A DNA stretch of 64,000 bases from Salinibacter ruber DSM 13855 (GTDB lineage Bacteria; Bacteroidota; Rhodothermia; Rhodothermales; Salinibacteraceae), in the NCBI RefSeq assembly GCF_000013045.1, contig NC_007677.1, positions 2,914,001 to 2,978,000 of the forward strand. Reading direction: 5' to 3'. The notes under the pieces were generated by a model. The model had not been told where the DNA came from, searched no databases, and saw only the letters and a list, made by a program, of their open reading frames with translations. Made by a program: the position numbers and the translations under genes. Of the stretch, positions 17,905-26,116 are shown one piece after another; within the stretch, counting starts at the first letter, position 1; each line of letters starts with the position of its first letter.

Positions 17905-18753
17905 TCACCCATTTACCCGATAATCCTTGACCTGCTTGGTCGGCTCGCCCGTCGAGGTGCGGACGACCTGCATGGAGCCGCAGCGGGGGCACGCGACCTG
18001 TTCGAGGTCGTAGCGATCCACGTGCGTCTCGGGGTCGTCGAAGTAATGGTCGCTGGTGGTGCAGTAGTAGGTCCCCGCCGACGAATCCAGCCCGTCGATG
18101 GGGTCCGGCAGGCGCTGGAGACGGTCGTAGTGTTTGCACTCCTCGTGGATCGGGCAGTCGTGGCAGTCCGGCGAGCGGGCCGTGCAGGTATACCGGCCGT
18201 GCAGGATGAGCAGATGATGTGCCTCGCCCCATTCCGCCTTGGGGATGACGCGCTTGAGCTGTTGCTCCACCTTTTTGGGCGTCGTGGCGTCCTCCTTGAC
18301 GAGGCCGATCCGGTTGGCGACGCGGAAGACGTGGGTGTCCACCGGCAGCGCGTCGGCGTCGTGGGCCACCTGCGCCACGACACGGGCCGTCTTGCGGCCC
18401 ACGCCCGTCAGGGTCTCCAGGTCGTCGATGGTCTCGGGCACCTTCCCGTCAAAATTGTCGACGACCTGCCGGGCCATCCGGGCCAGGTAGCCGGCCTTGT
18501 TGTTGGGGAAGGTAATGGACTGGATGTAGGGGTGAATGTCGTCGGGCGTGGCCTCCGCAAGGGCCTCCACCGCCGGGTACGCGTCGAAGAGATCGGGGGT
18601 CGCCTTGTTAACGCGCTCGTCGGTGCACTGGGCCGACAGGATGACCGCGACGAGGAGCTGGTATGGGGTGTCGTACTGGAGTTCGGTCGTCGGGCGGTCG
18701 ATGCGCTCGCGGAGTTCCTCGAGAACAACGTCGGCACGGTCGGATCGTCCCAC
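17905..18753 (-). CDS. nth: endonuclease III with C-terminal extension
   Basis: DNA glycosylase/AP lyase that removes oxidised pyrimidines. The helix-hairpin-helix TLTGVGRKTARVVAQV contains catalytic Lys121; Asp139 is in PVDTHVFRV. The 4Fe-4S cluster Cys are 190, 197, 200 and 206 with exact C-x6-C-x2-C-x5-C spacing. After the cluster, about 75 extra residues follow (E. coli Nth ends there). They contain YYCTTSDHYF and ACPRCGSM, resembling a partial zinc ribbon. The start is uncertain: I use the GTG at 18753 just before the first helix. An ATG at 18861 is possible but would overlap the divergent gene's start and adds basic, low-complexity sequence. Confidence 0.93.
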   Translation of the reverse strand: MGRSDRADVVLEELRERIDRPTTELQYDTPYQLLVAVILSAQCTDERVNKATPDLFDAYPAVEALAEATPDDIHPYIQSITFPNNKAGYLARMARQVVDNFDGKVPETIDDLETLTGVGRKTARVVAQVAHDADALPVDTHVFRVANRIGLVKEDATTPKKVEQQLKRVIPKAEWGEAHHLLILHGRYTCTARSPDCHDCPIHEECKHYDRLQRLPDPIDGLDSSAGTYYCTTSDHYFDDPETHVDRYDLEQVACPRCGSMQVVRTSTGEPTKQVKDYRVNG

Positions 18754-18859
18754 GGGGGAAGGGTGCGCTGGTTCAAAAATGACATCCGCGCGTTGAACCC
18801 ACGGGGCGGGGGAACGTTCGAGGCGCGACCAATTTGCCCAGTGCTTCACGTCGTGCCCC

Positions 18860-20092
18860 ATGGCCCCTTCCGTCTCCATCCGATCCCTCCTGTGCGCGCT
18901 CGGGGTCGCGCTGCTGCTCGGCGGGGGGGCCGCCCCGCTTTCGGCCCAGCCGCCCCGGCTTTCGGCGGAGTCGGAGGTGTCGATGGTGACCATCCTGCCC
19001 GGCGATCCGGTATACTCCATGTTCGGGCACAGCGCCCTCCGCGTCCACGACCCGGCCCAGAACATCGACCGGCTCTATAACTACGGCACCTTCGACTTCA
19101 GTGACCCACTGTTCATTCCCAAGTTTGCGTACGGACACCTCCGTTACTTTCTGAGCGTGGTGCCCTACCAGCGGGCGCTGCGGGCCTACCGGCAGCAGCG
19201 GCGGCCGGTCCTCGAACAGACGCTCAACCTGACCCGCACGCAACGAACGGCGCTCTTTCGGGTGCTGCAGGTAAACGCCCGCCCCGAGAACCGCCACTAC
19301 CAGTACGTCTTCTTCTTTGACAACTGCTCCACCCGCGTGCGGGACGCCCTGGAGCAGGCCCTCGGCGACGCCGTGCAGTTTGGGAGGCGGCCCCGCCCAG
19401 ACGCAACCTTCCGGCACATGCTCGACCCCTACGCGGCCAACCTGCCGCTCGTCGACCTGAGCTTCGACCTTGCCCTGGGCACCCCGGCCGACCGTCGCGT
19501 GACGCCGCGGGAGGCGCACTTCCTGCCCGACTACCTGTTCGAGGCGTTCGCCCACGCCACCGTGCAATCGGGCGACACGACCCGTGCACTGGTGGCCCGG
19601 ACCGACACGACGCAGTGGATCGACGGCTACGAAGCAACCCCCACGGCCTTCCCCTGGCCCCTCGTGGCGGGGTGGACGATTCTCGTCCTCACGCTGGGCT
19701 GGACCGGCTGGCAGGCCACGACCGGACGCCGGCCCGGTGGGGCCGGCGACGCGCTGCTGCTCGCGGCGGTCGGCGTTACGGGACTGCTCGCGTGCTTTCT
19801 CTGGTTCGTGTCCACCTACGCGGTGACCGAGCACAATTGGAACCTGCTCTGGGCGTGGCCCACACACCTCATTGCGGCCACGGTGTTGCTGTGGCGCCCT
19901 TCGGCACCGGGGCTCCGGACGTACCTGGCCGCGACGGCCGTCGGCGCGGCGGTCGTCGCCCTCGGCTGGACGTGGTGGCCGCAAGACCTGCACGCAGCCG
20001 TCTTCCCCATCGTACTGACGGTGGGGGTCCGAACGGGGTGGCGAGCACTCGGTGGGGCGGGGCCGCGCGGTGCCCGGGGGCTTGAGGGATGA
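18860..20092 (+). CDS. DUF4105 (Lnb N-terminal periplasmic domain) membrane protein
   Basis: A 410-residue protein with a signal peptide ending near SAQPP and a periplasmic DUF4105 domain. The domain shows MVTILPGDPVYSMFGHSALRV, YNYGTFDFSDPLF and VFFFDNCSTRVRDAL, with a candidate catalytic His in GHSALRV and Cys in DNCSTRV, as in NlpC/P60-like proteins. After residue about 260 come four or five transmembrane helices. The family is widespread in Bacteroidota and its biochemical role is unknown. The His and Cys spacing suggests a thiol hydrolase (inference). It diverges from nth with about 106 bases between starts. Confidence 0.85.
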   Translation: MAPSVSIRSLLCALGVALLLGGGAAPLSAQPPRLSAESEVSMVTILPGDPVYSMFGHSALRVHDPAQNIDRLYNYGTFDFSDPLFIPKFAYGHLRYFLSVVPYQRALRAYRQQRRPVLEQTLNLTRTQRTALFRVLQVNARPENRHYQYVFFFDNCSTRVRDALEQALGDAVQFGRRPRPDATFRHMLDPYAANLPLVDLSFDLALGTPADRRVTPREAHFLPDYLFEAFAHATVQSGDTTRALVARTDTTQWIDGYEATPTAFPWPLVAGWTILVLTLGWTGWQATTGRRPGGAGDALLLAAVGVTGLLACFLWFVSTYAVTEHNWNLLWAWPTHLIAATVLLWRPSAPGLRTYLAATAVGAAVVALGWTWWPQDLHAAVFPIVLTVGVRTGWRALGGAGPRGARGLEG

Positions 20093-20121
20093 GGCGTTTC
20101 CTACTTCTCCTACTTCGACGC

Positions 20122-20137
20122 GGGACGCAGGCGTCCC
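20122..20137. terminator. inverted repeat between convergent genes
   Basis: GGGACGC and GCGTCCC flank AG at 20122-20137, giving a six- to seven-pair hairpin between the DUF4105 gene and the convergent small gene. There is no T-run. A role as a bidirectional terminator is only a possibility. Confidence 0.3.
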
Positions 20138-20186
20138 CTCGTGCACGACCGCCCACGGGCACTCCTCTTCTTCAGGGAGAGCAGGG

Positions 20187-20636
20187 CTAATTTTGCCGGG
20201 CCTGCACCAGCTCGTAGCTCCGGGGCGGGGCCGGCGTGCCCTCCACGGCGTAGACGCGGAGCGAGCCGTCGTCGTCGGACATGATGACGACCGCCGACTC
20301 GTTCGGGTTGTATGACTGGAAGCGCGTGTCGAGCCACTCCGTCGGGAGTCGCTCCTCGTGGTGCTTCAGCCAGCCGCCGCTCGCGGGGCTGTAGAGCAGC
20401 TTGTGGGTGCCGATGCTCTCGTGGATGGGGCTGGAGGCCGGATCGCGCTGCGTCACCACGACGGTGCCGATGCCGTGGCGCTTGAAGCCCAGGTACGACG
20501 CCGCGGCCACGTCCATCCAGTGGTCCGTCAGGAAGTCGTGGTGGGCGTCCTCCTTCGGATCGTTGGTCGGCTGCTCGTCCGGCGCCTTCACCGTCACGAG
20601 ATGCCCGTTCTCGTCGATGAGCGTGGTGCGTCGCAT
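20187..20636 (-). CDS. hypothetical acidic protein
   Basis: I do not recognise this 149-residue protein. It begins MRRTTLIDENGHLV, has an acidic stretch (PKEDAHHDFLTDHWMD), and a later part rich in predicted beta strands (GIGTVVVTQRD, SAVVIMSDDDGSLRVYAVEG). It has no signal peptide or membrane segment. The ATG at 20636 is preferred because upstream codons, though open for 92 residues, look non-coding. It is the next gene on the strand after hsp20, but a strong terminator at 20790-20828 separates them, so it is probably transcribed alone. Coding character is judged from composition. Confidence 0.65.
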   Translation of the reverse strand: MRRTTLIDENGHLVTVKAPDEQPTNDPKEDAHHDFLTDHWMDVAAASYLGFKRHGIGTVVVTQRDPASSPIHESIGTHKLLYSPASGGWLKHHEERLPTEWLDTRFQSYNPNESAVVIMSDDDGSLRVYAVEGTPAPPRSYELVQARQN

Positions 20637-20789
20637 CGGAAGACGGCGTCGGTGTGAGGGAGCGAAAACTACCGACTCCAAGGATTCCCCGCCGGTGGAG
20701 GTTTCCCCGCCACCGCCCACAATCGTGAAACTCGTTGCAGATCCCTCGGGCCGCCCCGGCCCCTCTCCCCTCCAACAAAGCCCTCCAAT

Positions 20790-20828
20790 GAAAAAAGGCC
20801 CCTGCCCGGAGCATCCGGACAGGGGCCT
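20790..20828 (-). terminator. rho-independent terminator of hsp20
   Basis: Arms 20796-20810 and 20814-20828 form a 15-pair stem with a three-base loop; read leftward there is one G-U pair. The stem is followed leftward by six T residues (A-run at 20791-20796 on the top strand). It lies 70 bases beyond the hsp20 stop codon and is the clearest intrinsic terminator in the window. Confidence 0.88.
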
Positions 20829-20898
20829 GCATGGACGCCCCCTCCCTCCCGACAGGACACTGAGGGAGACGGCGTTCGGGGCGTTCGGGACGGTGGCC

Positions 20899-21345
20899 CT
20901 ACTGAATCTCAATCTGGCGCGGCTTCACCGCCTCCGTCTTCGGCACGCGGATTGTCAGCACGCCGTTGTCGTAGGTCGCCTCAATGTTGTCGGCGTCCAC
21001 GGTCTGGGGCAGGGTGAAGGCGCGGCGGAAGTGCCCGAAGGAGCGCTCCACGCGCACAAACTCTTCATTCTCGTCGGTGCGGCTGCTCTCGCGCTCGCCA
21101 CTGATGACCAGCTCGTCGTTCTTGTAGCTGATCGTCAGGTCGTCCGTGCTCATGCCGGGCATGTCGAGGCGAAGACGATAGGCGTCCTCCGCCTCAGTGA
21201 GGTCCATGCGCGGGCGCCACACGGCCTGCGGGGACGTGTCCTCTTCGTTCTCGTCCCGGGACGGGAAGAACCGGTCGAACACGCGGTCGATCTCGTTCTG
21301 GAGGCCGTTCAGGTTGCGGTTTCGGGTGCGGGTCAAGCGAGTCAT
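20899..21345 (-). CDS. small heat shock protein, Hsp20/alpha-crystallin family
   Basis: An ATP-independent holdase chaperone of 148 residues that binds unfolding proteins. A short N-terminal arm (NLNGLQNEIDRVFDRFF) is followed by the alpha-crystallin domain: WRPRMDLTEAEDAYRLRLDMPGM, then NDELVISGER, then FGHFRRAFTLPQTVDAD, then YDNGVLTIRVPK. The C-terminal tail ends PRQIEIQ, where the I-x-I motif needed for oligomer assembly is present. The start ATG at 21345 gives the usual family length. No CIRCE or sigma-32-like promoter is obvious upstream. Confidence 0.95.
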   Translation of the reverse strand: MTRLTRTRNRNLNGLQNEIDRVFDRFFPSRDENEEDTSPQAVWRPRMDLTEAEDAYRLRLDMPGMSTDDLTISYKNDELVISGERESSRTDENEEFVRVERSFGHFRRAFTLPQTVDADNIEATYDNGVLTIRVPKTEAVKPRQIEIQ

Positions 21346-21645
21346 AATGGGAAAAGGGGGTCGGTTGCAAAGTCTGTGAGGACGCTCGGAGGCCGTCCCG
21401 TGGACTGACCTCTCGCGTCGAATTCCACCCACTTACAAGAGCAACTCGTGTACCATCCCAAACACACCCCAAAACAGCCTGCCACTTCGACGGAGCGCAC
21501 GGACGAGGTGGCAGGCCAGACGCAGGGGCCCGCAATTGTGACAACGGCTGCGGCGGCGGCTCTGCCACGGCGGCAACCGTCTCGGCTCCGGCCCTGCCAA
21601 TTCGTCTACGTGCCGGCCCCCGCGCCGCCGTGCACCGCCCTCGGA
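21346..21645. other. intergenic region between fahA and hsp20
   Basis: About 300 bases with no gene. It contains the likely terminator of the fumarylacetoacetase transcript at 21470-21516 and, closer to hsp20, the hsp20 promoter region. I cannot place promoter elements there with confidence. Confidence 0.5.
21470..21516 (-). terminator. probable terminator after fumarylacetoacetase
   Basis: GCCTGCCACTTCG at 21477-21489 pairs with CGAGGTGGCAGGC at 21504-21516: thirteen pairs with one G-U and a 14-base loop. Read leftward the stem is followed by TGTTTTGGGG, a short T-rich tail. It lies about 130 bases past the fahA stop. Confidence 0.6.
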
Positions 21646-22935
21646 TCACGCACAGGACGCCGGGAGCACCCGACCGTCCGCCGTTCCGAATCCGACGCGG
21701 TAGTCGTCCGCCTGCGCGTAGGCCCGCATGATCACCCGATCGCCGTCTTCGAGGAACGAGCGCGTCTCGTCCCCCGGCAGAGACACCGGCTCCTCCCCGC
21801 GCCACGACAGCTCCAGCATGCTGCCGTAGCTGTCCTCCGTGGGCCCGCTGATGGTGCCCGACGCCAGGAGATCCCCCGGGCGGGCATTGCAGCCGTTGAC
21901 GGTGTGGTGGGCGAGCTGCTGGCGCATCGTCCAGTACAGGTGCTTGGTGTTGCTGCGGCACACCGTGTGCGGGCTCGTCATCGACGGCGTTTCGAGGTCC
22001 ACCTCCAGGGTCACGTCGTAGGCCGCGTCCCCGTCGGCCTGCAGGTAGTCGAGCGGCTCCGGGTCCTGCGTGGGCCCGGCCACCCGAAACGGCTCCAGGG
22101 CCGCCATGGGCACGACCCACGGCGAGATGGTGGTGGCGAAGCTCTTGCCCAGGAAGGGGCCGAGGGGCTCGTACTCCCACCCCTGAATGTCCCGGGCGCT
22201 CCAGTCGTTGACCAGCACCATGCCGAAGATCTGGTCGTCCGCCTCGTCGATCGAGAGGGGCGTGCCGAGCTCGTTGCCCTCCCCCACGAAAAAGCCCGTT
22301 TCAAGCTCGAAGTCGAGCAGCTGGGTCGGGCCGTAGACCGGCGGCGCGTCCGCGTCGGGCCGGGTCTGGCCGCAGGGCCGCCGCACGTCTTGGCCGCTCA
22401 GGAGGACGGAGCTGGCCCGCCCGTGGTAGCCCACCGGCAGGTGGACCCAGTTGTCCTTCAACGCATTCTCGGCGCCCCGAAACATCGTCCCGACGTTGGT
22501 GGCGTGCTGCTTCGAGGAGTAGAAGTCCGTATAGTCCCCGATGTCGACCGGCAGGCGAAGCGATACGTCGGCCCGGGGGTGAAGCACCCGGTTGCGGAGG
22601 GACGCGGCGTCGCGCAGCTCGGCCGTGTCGGCCCGGAGGAGCGCCTGCAGGCGGCTCCGGACGGCCGACCAGGCCGAGGGGCCGAGGGCCATGAAGTCGT
22701 TCAGCGTGGGCTGCGCGAAGGGGCGTTCGTTCTGCAGCTCGGGGACGTCAAAGACGCCTTCGTTGTTGAGGGTGGCGAGGTCGAGCACCTGGTCCCCGAT
22801 GGCCACCCCCACCCGGGGCACGGTCGTCTCGGGGGGCGTGAACACGCCGTACGGAAGGTTCTGGATGGGAAACGGATGGTCGGATGCCACCTCAAGAAAG
22901 GAGGTGAGGGACGAAGTGGGGGGGGAGTCGGTCAT
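21646..22935 (-). CDS. fahA: fumarylacetoacetase
   Basis: Hydrolyses fumarylacetoacetate to fumarate and acetoacetate, the last step of tyrosine/homogentisate breakdown. The protein has 429 residues. The N-terminal SH3-like domain ([14 protein letters not shown]) is followed by the FAH fold with [73 protein letters not shown], and [12 protein letters not shown] near the C-terminus. These carry the Ca/Mg ligands and the catalytic His and Glu. An unknown gene lies just upstream on the same strand. Other genes of the pathway (hppD, hmgA) are not in the window. Confidence 0.97.
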   Translation of the reverse strand: MTDSPPTSSLTSFLEVASDHPFPIQNLPYGVFTPPETTVPRVGVAIGDQVLDLATLNNEGVFDVPELQNERPFAQPTLNDFMALGPSAWSAVRSRLQALLRADTAELRDAASLRNRVLHPRADVSLRLPVDIGDYTDFYSSKQHATNVGTMFRGAENALKDNWVHLPVGYHGRASSVLLSGQDVRRPCGQTRPDADAPPVYGPTQLLDFELETGFFVGEGNELGTPLSIDEADDQIFGMVLVNDWSARDIQGWEYEPLGPFLGKSFATTISPWVVPMAALEPFRVAGPTQDPEPLDYLQADGDAAYDVTLEVDLETPSMTSPHTVCRSNTKHLYWTMRQQLAHHTVNGCNARPGDLLASGTISGPTEDSYGSMLELSWRGEEPVSLPGDETRSFLEDGDRVIMRAYAQADDYRVGFGTADGRVLPASCA

Positions 22936-23028
22936 TCGACGAGGGCGTTGAGTTGGGAGAGGGGAGACGGAAGAGGGGCATGAGAGGCGCGCGGGCTCAG
23001 TCCCCGATCGCGGCGGCGAGCAGCCGAA

Positions 23029-24033
23029 TCAGAGCCATTCCAGGTCGCGCAGGTGATCGACGGGTTCTTCGAAGCTACAGCTGCCAAACGAGAGGGCCAG
23101 GTGTTCTCGGGCGTACTGAATGTCGTCGAGGGAGACGGTCAGGTCGCGCCACGCGAAGGCGTCCTTGAGGAACCGAAAGTTGTCTGCGTTTTTCTCGACG
23201 AGAATGGCCTGCACCTCAGGCGGATCGAGATCGTGCTCGGCGGCCAGAACCGCGGCGGCAAAGACGTTGAGGAAGCCGTGCATTTCCGTGTCCAACCCGT
23301 CGTCGTAGTGGCGCACCGGGTGGTGCAGCCCCGCGGTGGCCTTGAACGGGACCCCGGCGTCGCGGCAGGCCACAATGAGGGCCGCCACGTCCTCTACCTC
23401 GGGCACGTCGGTCGGCTCTGCGCCTCCGCAGCGCATTTTCAGCCCGACGGTGGTGCGGGCCGGCACGGCCTGCTGGCTGTTGTGTTCGGCCGCCGCGGCG
23501 CACAGTGCCGAGAGGTTCGGGACGGTGTCGTTCCGCAGGGGCACCTCGAAGAAGAGGTCGAGCTTGGCCGTGCCGGTCGCGACGAGGGTACGGGTGATGG
23601 ACTCCAAAAACTCAATTCCCTCCGCCTGCGAGCCCCCCACCAGGGCGTCCGGGAGGGGCACCTCCATCACGTCGACCTGGGCCTGCTCCGCGAGGCCGTC
23701 GCCGAAGTCTTCGATGGCCTGCAGGTCCCGCTCGAACGCCTGCAGGAACGTGTCGGCCGTACTGCCCCCCGTTCCTAACACCGAGAGGTCGTACCGCGTC
23801 CCCTCTTTTAACAGGGGGCGATGGGCCTTCAAGTCGGGGAGGCGCCCCACCGGAAGCACAAAGCGCGACAACATCCAGGCCTCCTCCTCGCGCCGGTACT
23901 CCGCATGGCTCTGGAACGCGCGGTGGAGGGACAGGTCCGCCGGTGGGAACAGGCCGGCGTAGTCGATCACGTCGTGGAGAAAGGCCCGGAGGCTCGGCGT
24001 AATGAGGGAGTCGGACGGGTCGGAGGCTTCCAT
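23029..24033 (-). CDS. conserved hypothetical protein, barrel-like, next to fahA
   Basis: I do not recognise a named family. The protein has 334 acidic residues and no signal peptide. The N-terminal motif VIDYAGLFPPADLSL and a later beta-strand/loop series (LDLFFEVPLRN, RTTVGLKMRCGG, VPFKATAGLHHPVRH) look like successive strands of a TIM-type barrel carrying conserved Glu, Lys, Arg and His. The C-terminal part has FGSCSFEEPVDHL. The start ATG at 24033 (MEASDPSD) is chosen over an open frame extending to 24222. It is 93 bases upstream of fahA on the same strand, which suggests a link to aromatic amino-acid breakdown (inference). Confidence 0.75.
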   Translation of the reverse strand: MEASDPSDSLITPSLRAFLHDVIDYAGLFPPADLSLHRAFQSHAEYRREEEAWMLSRFVLPVGRLPDLKAHRPLLKEGTRYDLSVLGTGGSTADTFLQAFERDLQAIEDFGDGLAEQAQVDVMEVPLPDALVGGSQAEGIEFLESITRTLVATGTAKLDLFFEVPLRNDTVPNLSALCAAAAEHNSQQAVPARTTVGLKMRCGGAEPTDVPEVEDVAALIVACRDAGVPFKATAGLHHPVRHYDDGLDTEMHGFLNVFAAAVLAAEHDLDPPEVQAILVEKNADNFRFLKDAFAWRDLTVSLDDIQYAREHLALSFGSCSFEEPVDHLRDLEWL

Positions 24034-24400
24034 GGGAACCGAAACGGACTGGGAAAGACGGCGAGAACCAGCATCGACGGGCGACCGCACAGCGCCGTGC
24101 CGGTGCACCCCCGCCCCGACGACCGCCCCGCGAGGAACCGTCGCCGCAAACGCACCCCTAAGAAAGGAAAGCAGGCGAGCAGTTACAACGCGCCCACTCT
24201 GCTCGATGAATCGGAAGTTCACGGCTCGGGGACCGAAACGTATTGAATGGGCTCCACATTCCTGCTATCATAGAAAAGCACATGGATTCCGCCCCGGCAC
24301 TCTGTCAGCTCGGCATCGGTCTGTCAGAACACCTCGTTCGATCGTCGGAATTCGAACGCCGCATCCTCACCCGAATCCCACTGACCACGACTTTGCCACC
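24034..24400. other. divergent intergenic region with a sigma-70-like promoter
   Basis: About 370 bases between the leftward unknown gene and the rightward TPR lipoprotein gene. It contains one good promoter candidate at 24243-24271 and otherwise no gene, repeat or RNA fold that I can support. Confidence 0.5.
24243..24271 (+). promoter_or_regulatory. sigma-70-like promoter for the TPR lipoprotein gene
   Basis: TTGAAT at 24243-24248 and TATCAT at 24266-24271 are separated by exactly 17 bases. Transcription would begin near 24278, giving a 5' leader of about 120 bases before the ATG at 24401. Confidence 0.5.
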
Positions 24401-25951
24401 ATGACGATCCGACAATCAGCGCTCTTTGCACTCGCCTTGGGGACCCTCGGCCTTCTGGCCCTTTCGGGGTGCTCGGCCGGAAACCCGAACATGAGCGCCG
24501 CCGAGGACGCCATGGAGCAGGAACGCTACGAGCGGGCCCTCGCCAATGTCGACTCGGCCATTGCCCAGGACTCGGCCAACGCTCAGGCCTACGCAATGAA
24601 GGCCCGAATCCTGCGCCAGATGGCCGACAGCACGGCGCCGCCCGAGGCGTACAAGCAACGCTACCGGCAGGCCCGCCAGGCCGAGGAGAAGGCCATCAAG
24701 TTCGACCCGGGACGACGAAGCGACATCAAAAACCAGCGCGAACTCGCGTTTATTCAGGAGTTTCAGAAGGGCGCCGATGCCTTCAACCGGGCCCAGCAGT
24801 CAAGCCAGAAGTCCGATTACCTGCGCGCAGCGGCGTACTTCGGGGCCGCGGGCGCGATCCGTCCGGACTCGACAGGGCCCATCCGGAATGAGGCCTTTGC
24901 CCGCCTGCAGGCCGCCCGCCTCGAAGGGGGCGATCAGGGCATGCAGGAGATGTCCAACGTGATCCCCATTCTGGAGCGCTACCTCAAGAAGGAGGACGAG
25001 CCCGAGAAGGACGTCTACAGCATTCTTTCCCAGCTGTACCGCCAGGGGGACCAGCCGGAACGGGCACTTGAGGTGACCGAACGGGCCCTCGACGATCTCT
25101 CGAGCCGTCCCACCCACTTCCGCATCCAGGGGACGCGTGGGCTGAGCTACACCGGGACCATCGAGGCCGGAGGCACCTCCCGACAGGTGGAGGGCACCAC
25201 GCCGGACCGGATCGAGCTGTCGACCAGCGACGGCATGGTCACCGGCACCTTCCGGAAGCAGGACGGCGGCAAGAAGCAGACGAAGGGGCGCCTGCAGGTC
25301 GGCCTGTACACGCAAGGCACCCAAGTGGCCAACAGCCGAACCACCGCGCTCGAAGAGATCACGATCTCGGAAGACCTATCCAGCGTGACGCCCCTCGCGG
25401 AACTTCAAAACCAGCGCCTGAGTGCGCTCAACAGTACCGGAAACACCGAAAAGGCCATGCAGGCCTACCGGCAGCAAATCGAGAGAAACCCGGAGAATGC
25501 ACGCTACCGGTACAACTACGGCTCCCTCCTGCTGAACTCCGACCGGTACGACGAGGCGATCGAGCAGCTTAGCGAGGCCGTGAAGCTGGATTCCGACGAC
25601 CCCAAGAAGCAGTACAACCTCGGGGCGGCCTACCTGAACAAGGGCGTCGTTTTGCAGGACAGCCTGGTGTCCGTCCGCGACTCCGTGATGGCCCAGAACC
25701 GCAAGCCAACCCAGGAGGAGGCGCAGATGATTGAGGACCTGGACGAACAGCGCCTCCAGTTCTTCCAAAACGCCATTCCGCCCCTGGAGCGGGCCCGGCA
25801 GCTGAGCGGTGCGAACGGACGGTACCGGCAGAACGCATGCTCGGCCCTCCTTCAGGCCTACGTGCAGACCGAGCAGACGGACAAGGCTGAAGACGTGAAA
25901 CAGTGTGCCGGTGCGGGAGGCAATACGAGCGGCGGAAGCGGGGGACGATAA
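24401..25951 (+). CDS. TPR-repeat lipoprotein
   Basis: A 516-residue lipoprotein with lipobox LSGC after a short signal (LFALALGTLGLLALSGC). Two blocks of tetratricopeptide repeats are visible: residues about 30-230 (AMEQERYERALANVDSAIAQ, YSILSQLYRQGDQPERALEV) and about 350-500 (YRQQIERNPENARYRYNYGS, RYDEAIEQLSEAVKLDSDD). Between them is a beta-rich, Gly/Thr-rich stretch (about 245-325) that is not TPR. Such proteins scaffold envelope complexes; the partner is unknown. The ATG at 24401 directly precedes the signal sequence; the upstream open frame is non-coding. A strong terminator follows. Confidence 0.88.
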   Translation: MTIRQSALFALALGTLGLLALSGCSAGNPNMSAAEDAMEQERYERALANVDSAIAQDSANAQAYAMKARILRQMADSTAPPEAYKQRYRQARQAEEKAIKFDPGRRSDIKNQRELAFIQEFQKGADAFNRAQQSSQKSDYLRAAAYFGAAGAIRPDSTGPIRNEAFARLQAARLEGGDQGMQEMSNVIPILERYLKKEDEPEKDVYSILSQLYRQGDQPERALEVTERALDDLSSRPTHFRIQGTRGLSYTGTIEAGGTSRQVEGTTPDRIELSTSDGMVTGTFRKQDGGKKQTKGRLQVGLYTQGTQVANSRTTALEEITISEDLSSVTPLAELQNQRLSALNSTGNTEKAMQAYRQQIERNPENARYRYNYGSLLLNSDRYDEAIEQLSEAVKLDSDDPKKQYNLGAAYLNKGVVLQDSLVSVRDSVMAQNRKPTQEEAQMIEDLDEQRLQFFQNAIPPLERARQLSGANGRYRQNACSALLQAYVQTEQTDKAEDVKQCAGAGGNTSGGSGGR

Positions 25952-25990
25952 CCTGCCTTCCTGCACGAACCTCATCTTGGTTCGACGCTC

Positions 25991-26029
25991 GCCCCGGGCC
26001 TCTCACGAGAGGCCTGGGGCTTGCTGTTT
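25991..26029 (+). terminator. rho-independent terminator of the TPR lipoprotein gene
   Basis: A 13-pair stem at 25991-26003 and 26008-26020, with one G-U pair and loop CACG, is followed by TTGCTGTTTG. It starts 40 bases after the stop codon. Confidence 0.75.
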
Positions 26030-26116
26030 GCGGGCCCCTCTCCGGGAGCCGCACCTGAGGTCCCGTCCCGCCGAGTGGCACACGTCTTTTTCTCTTTCGA
26101 ATGTACCTTCTCCCTC

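Noticed and set aside
21448-22983. 511-codon frame antisense to fahA
   Set aside because: Fumarylacetoacetase motifs on the other strand are complete.
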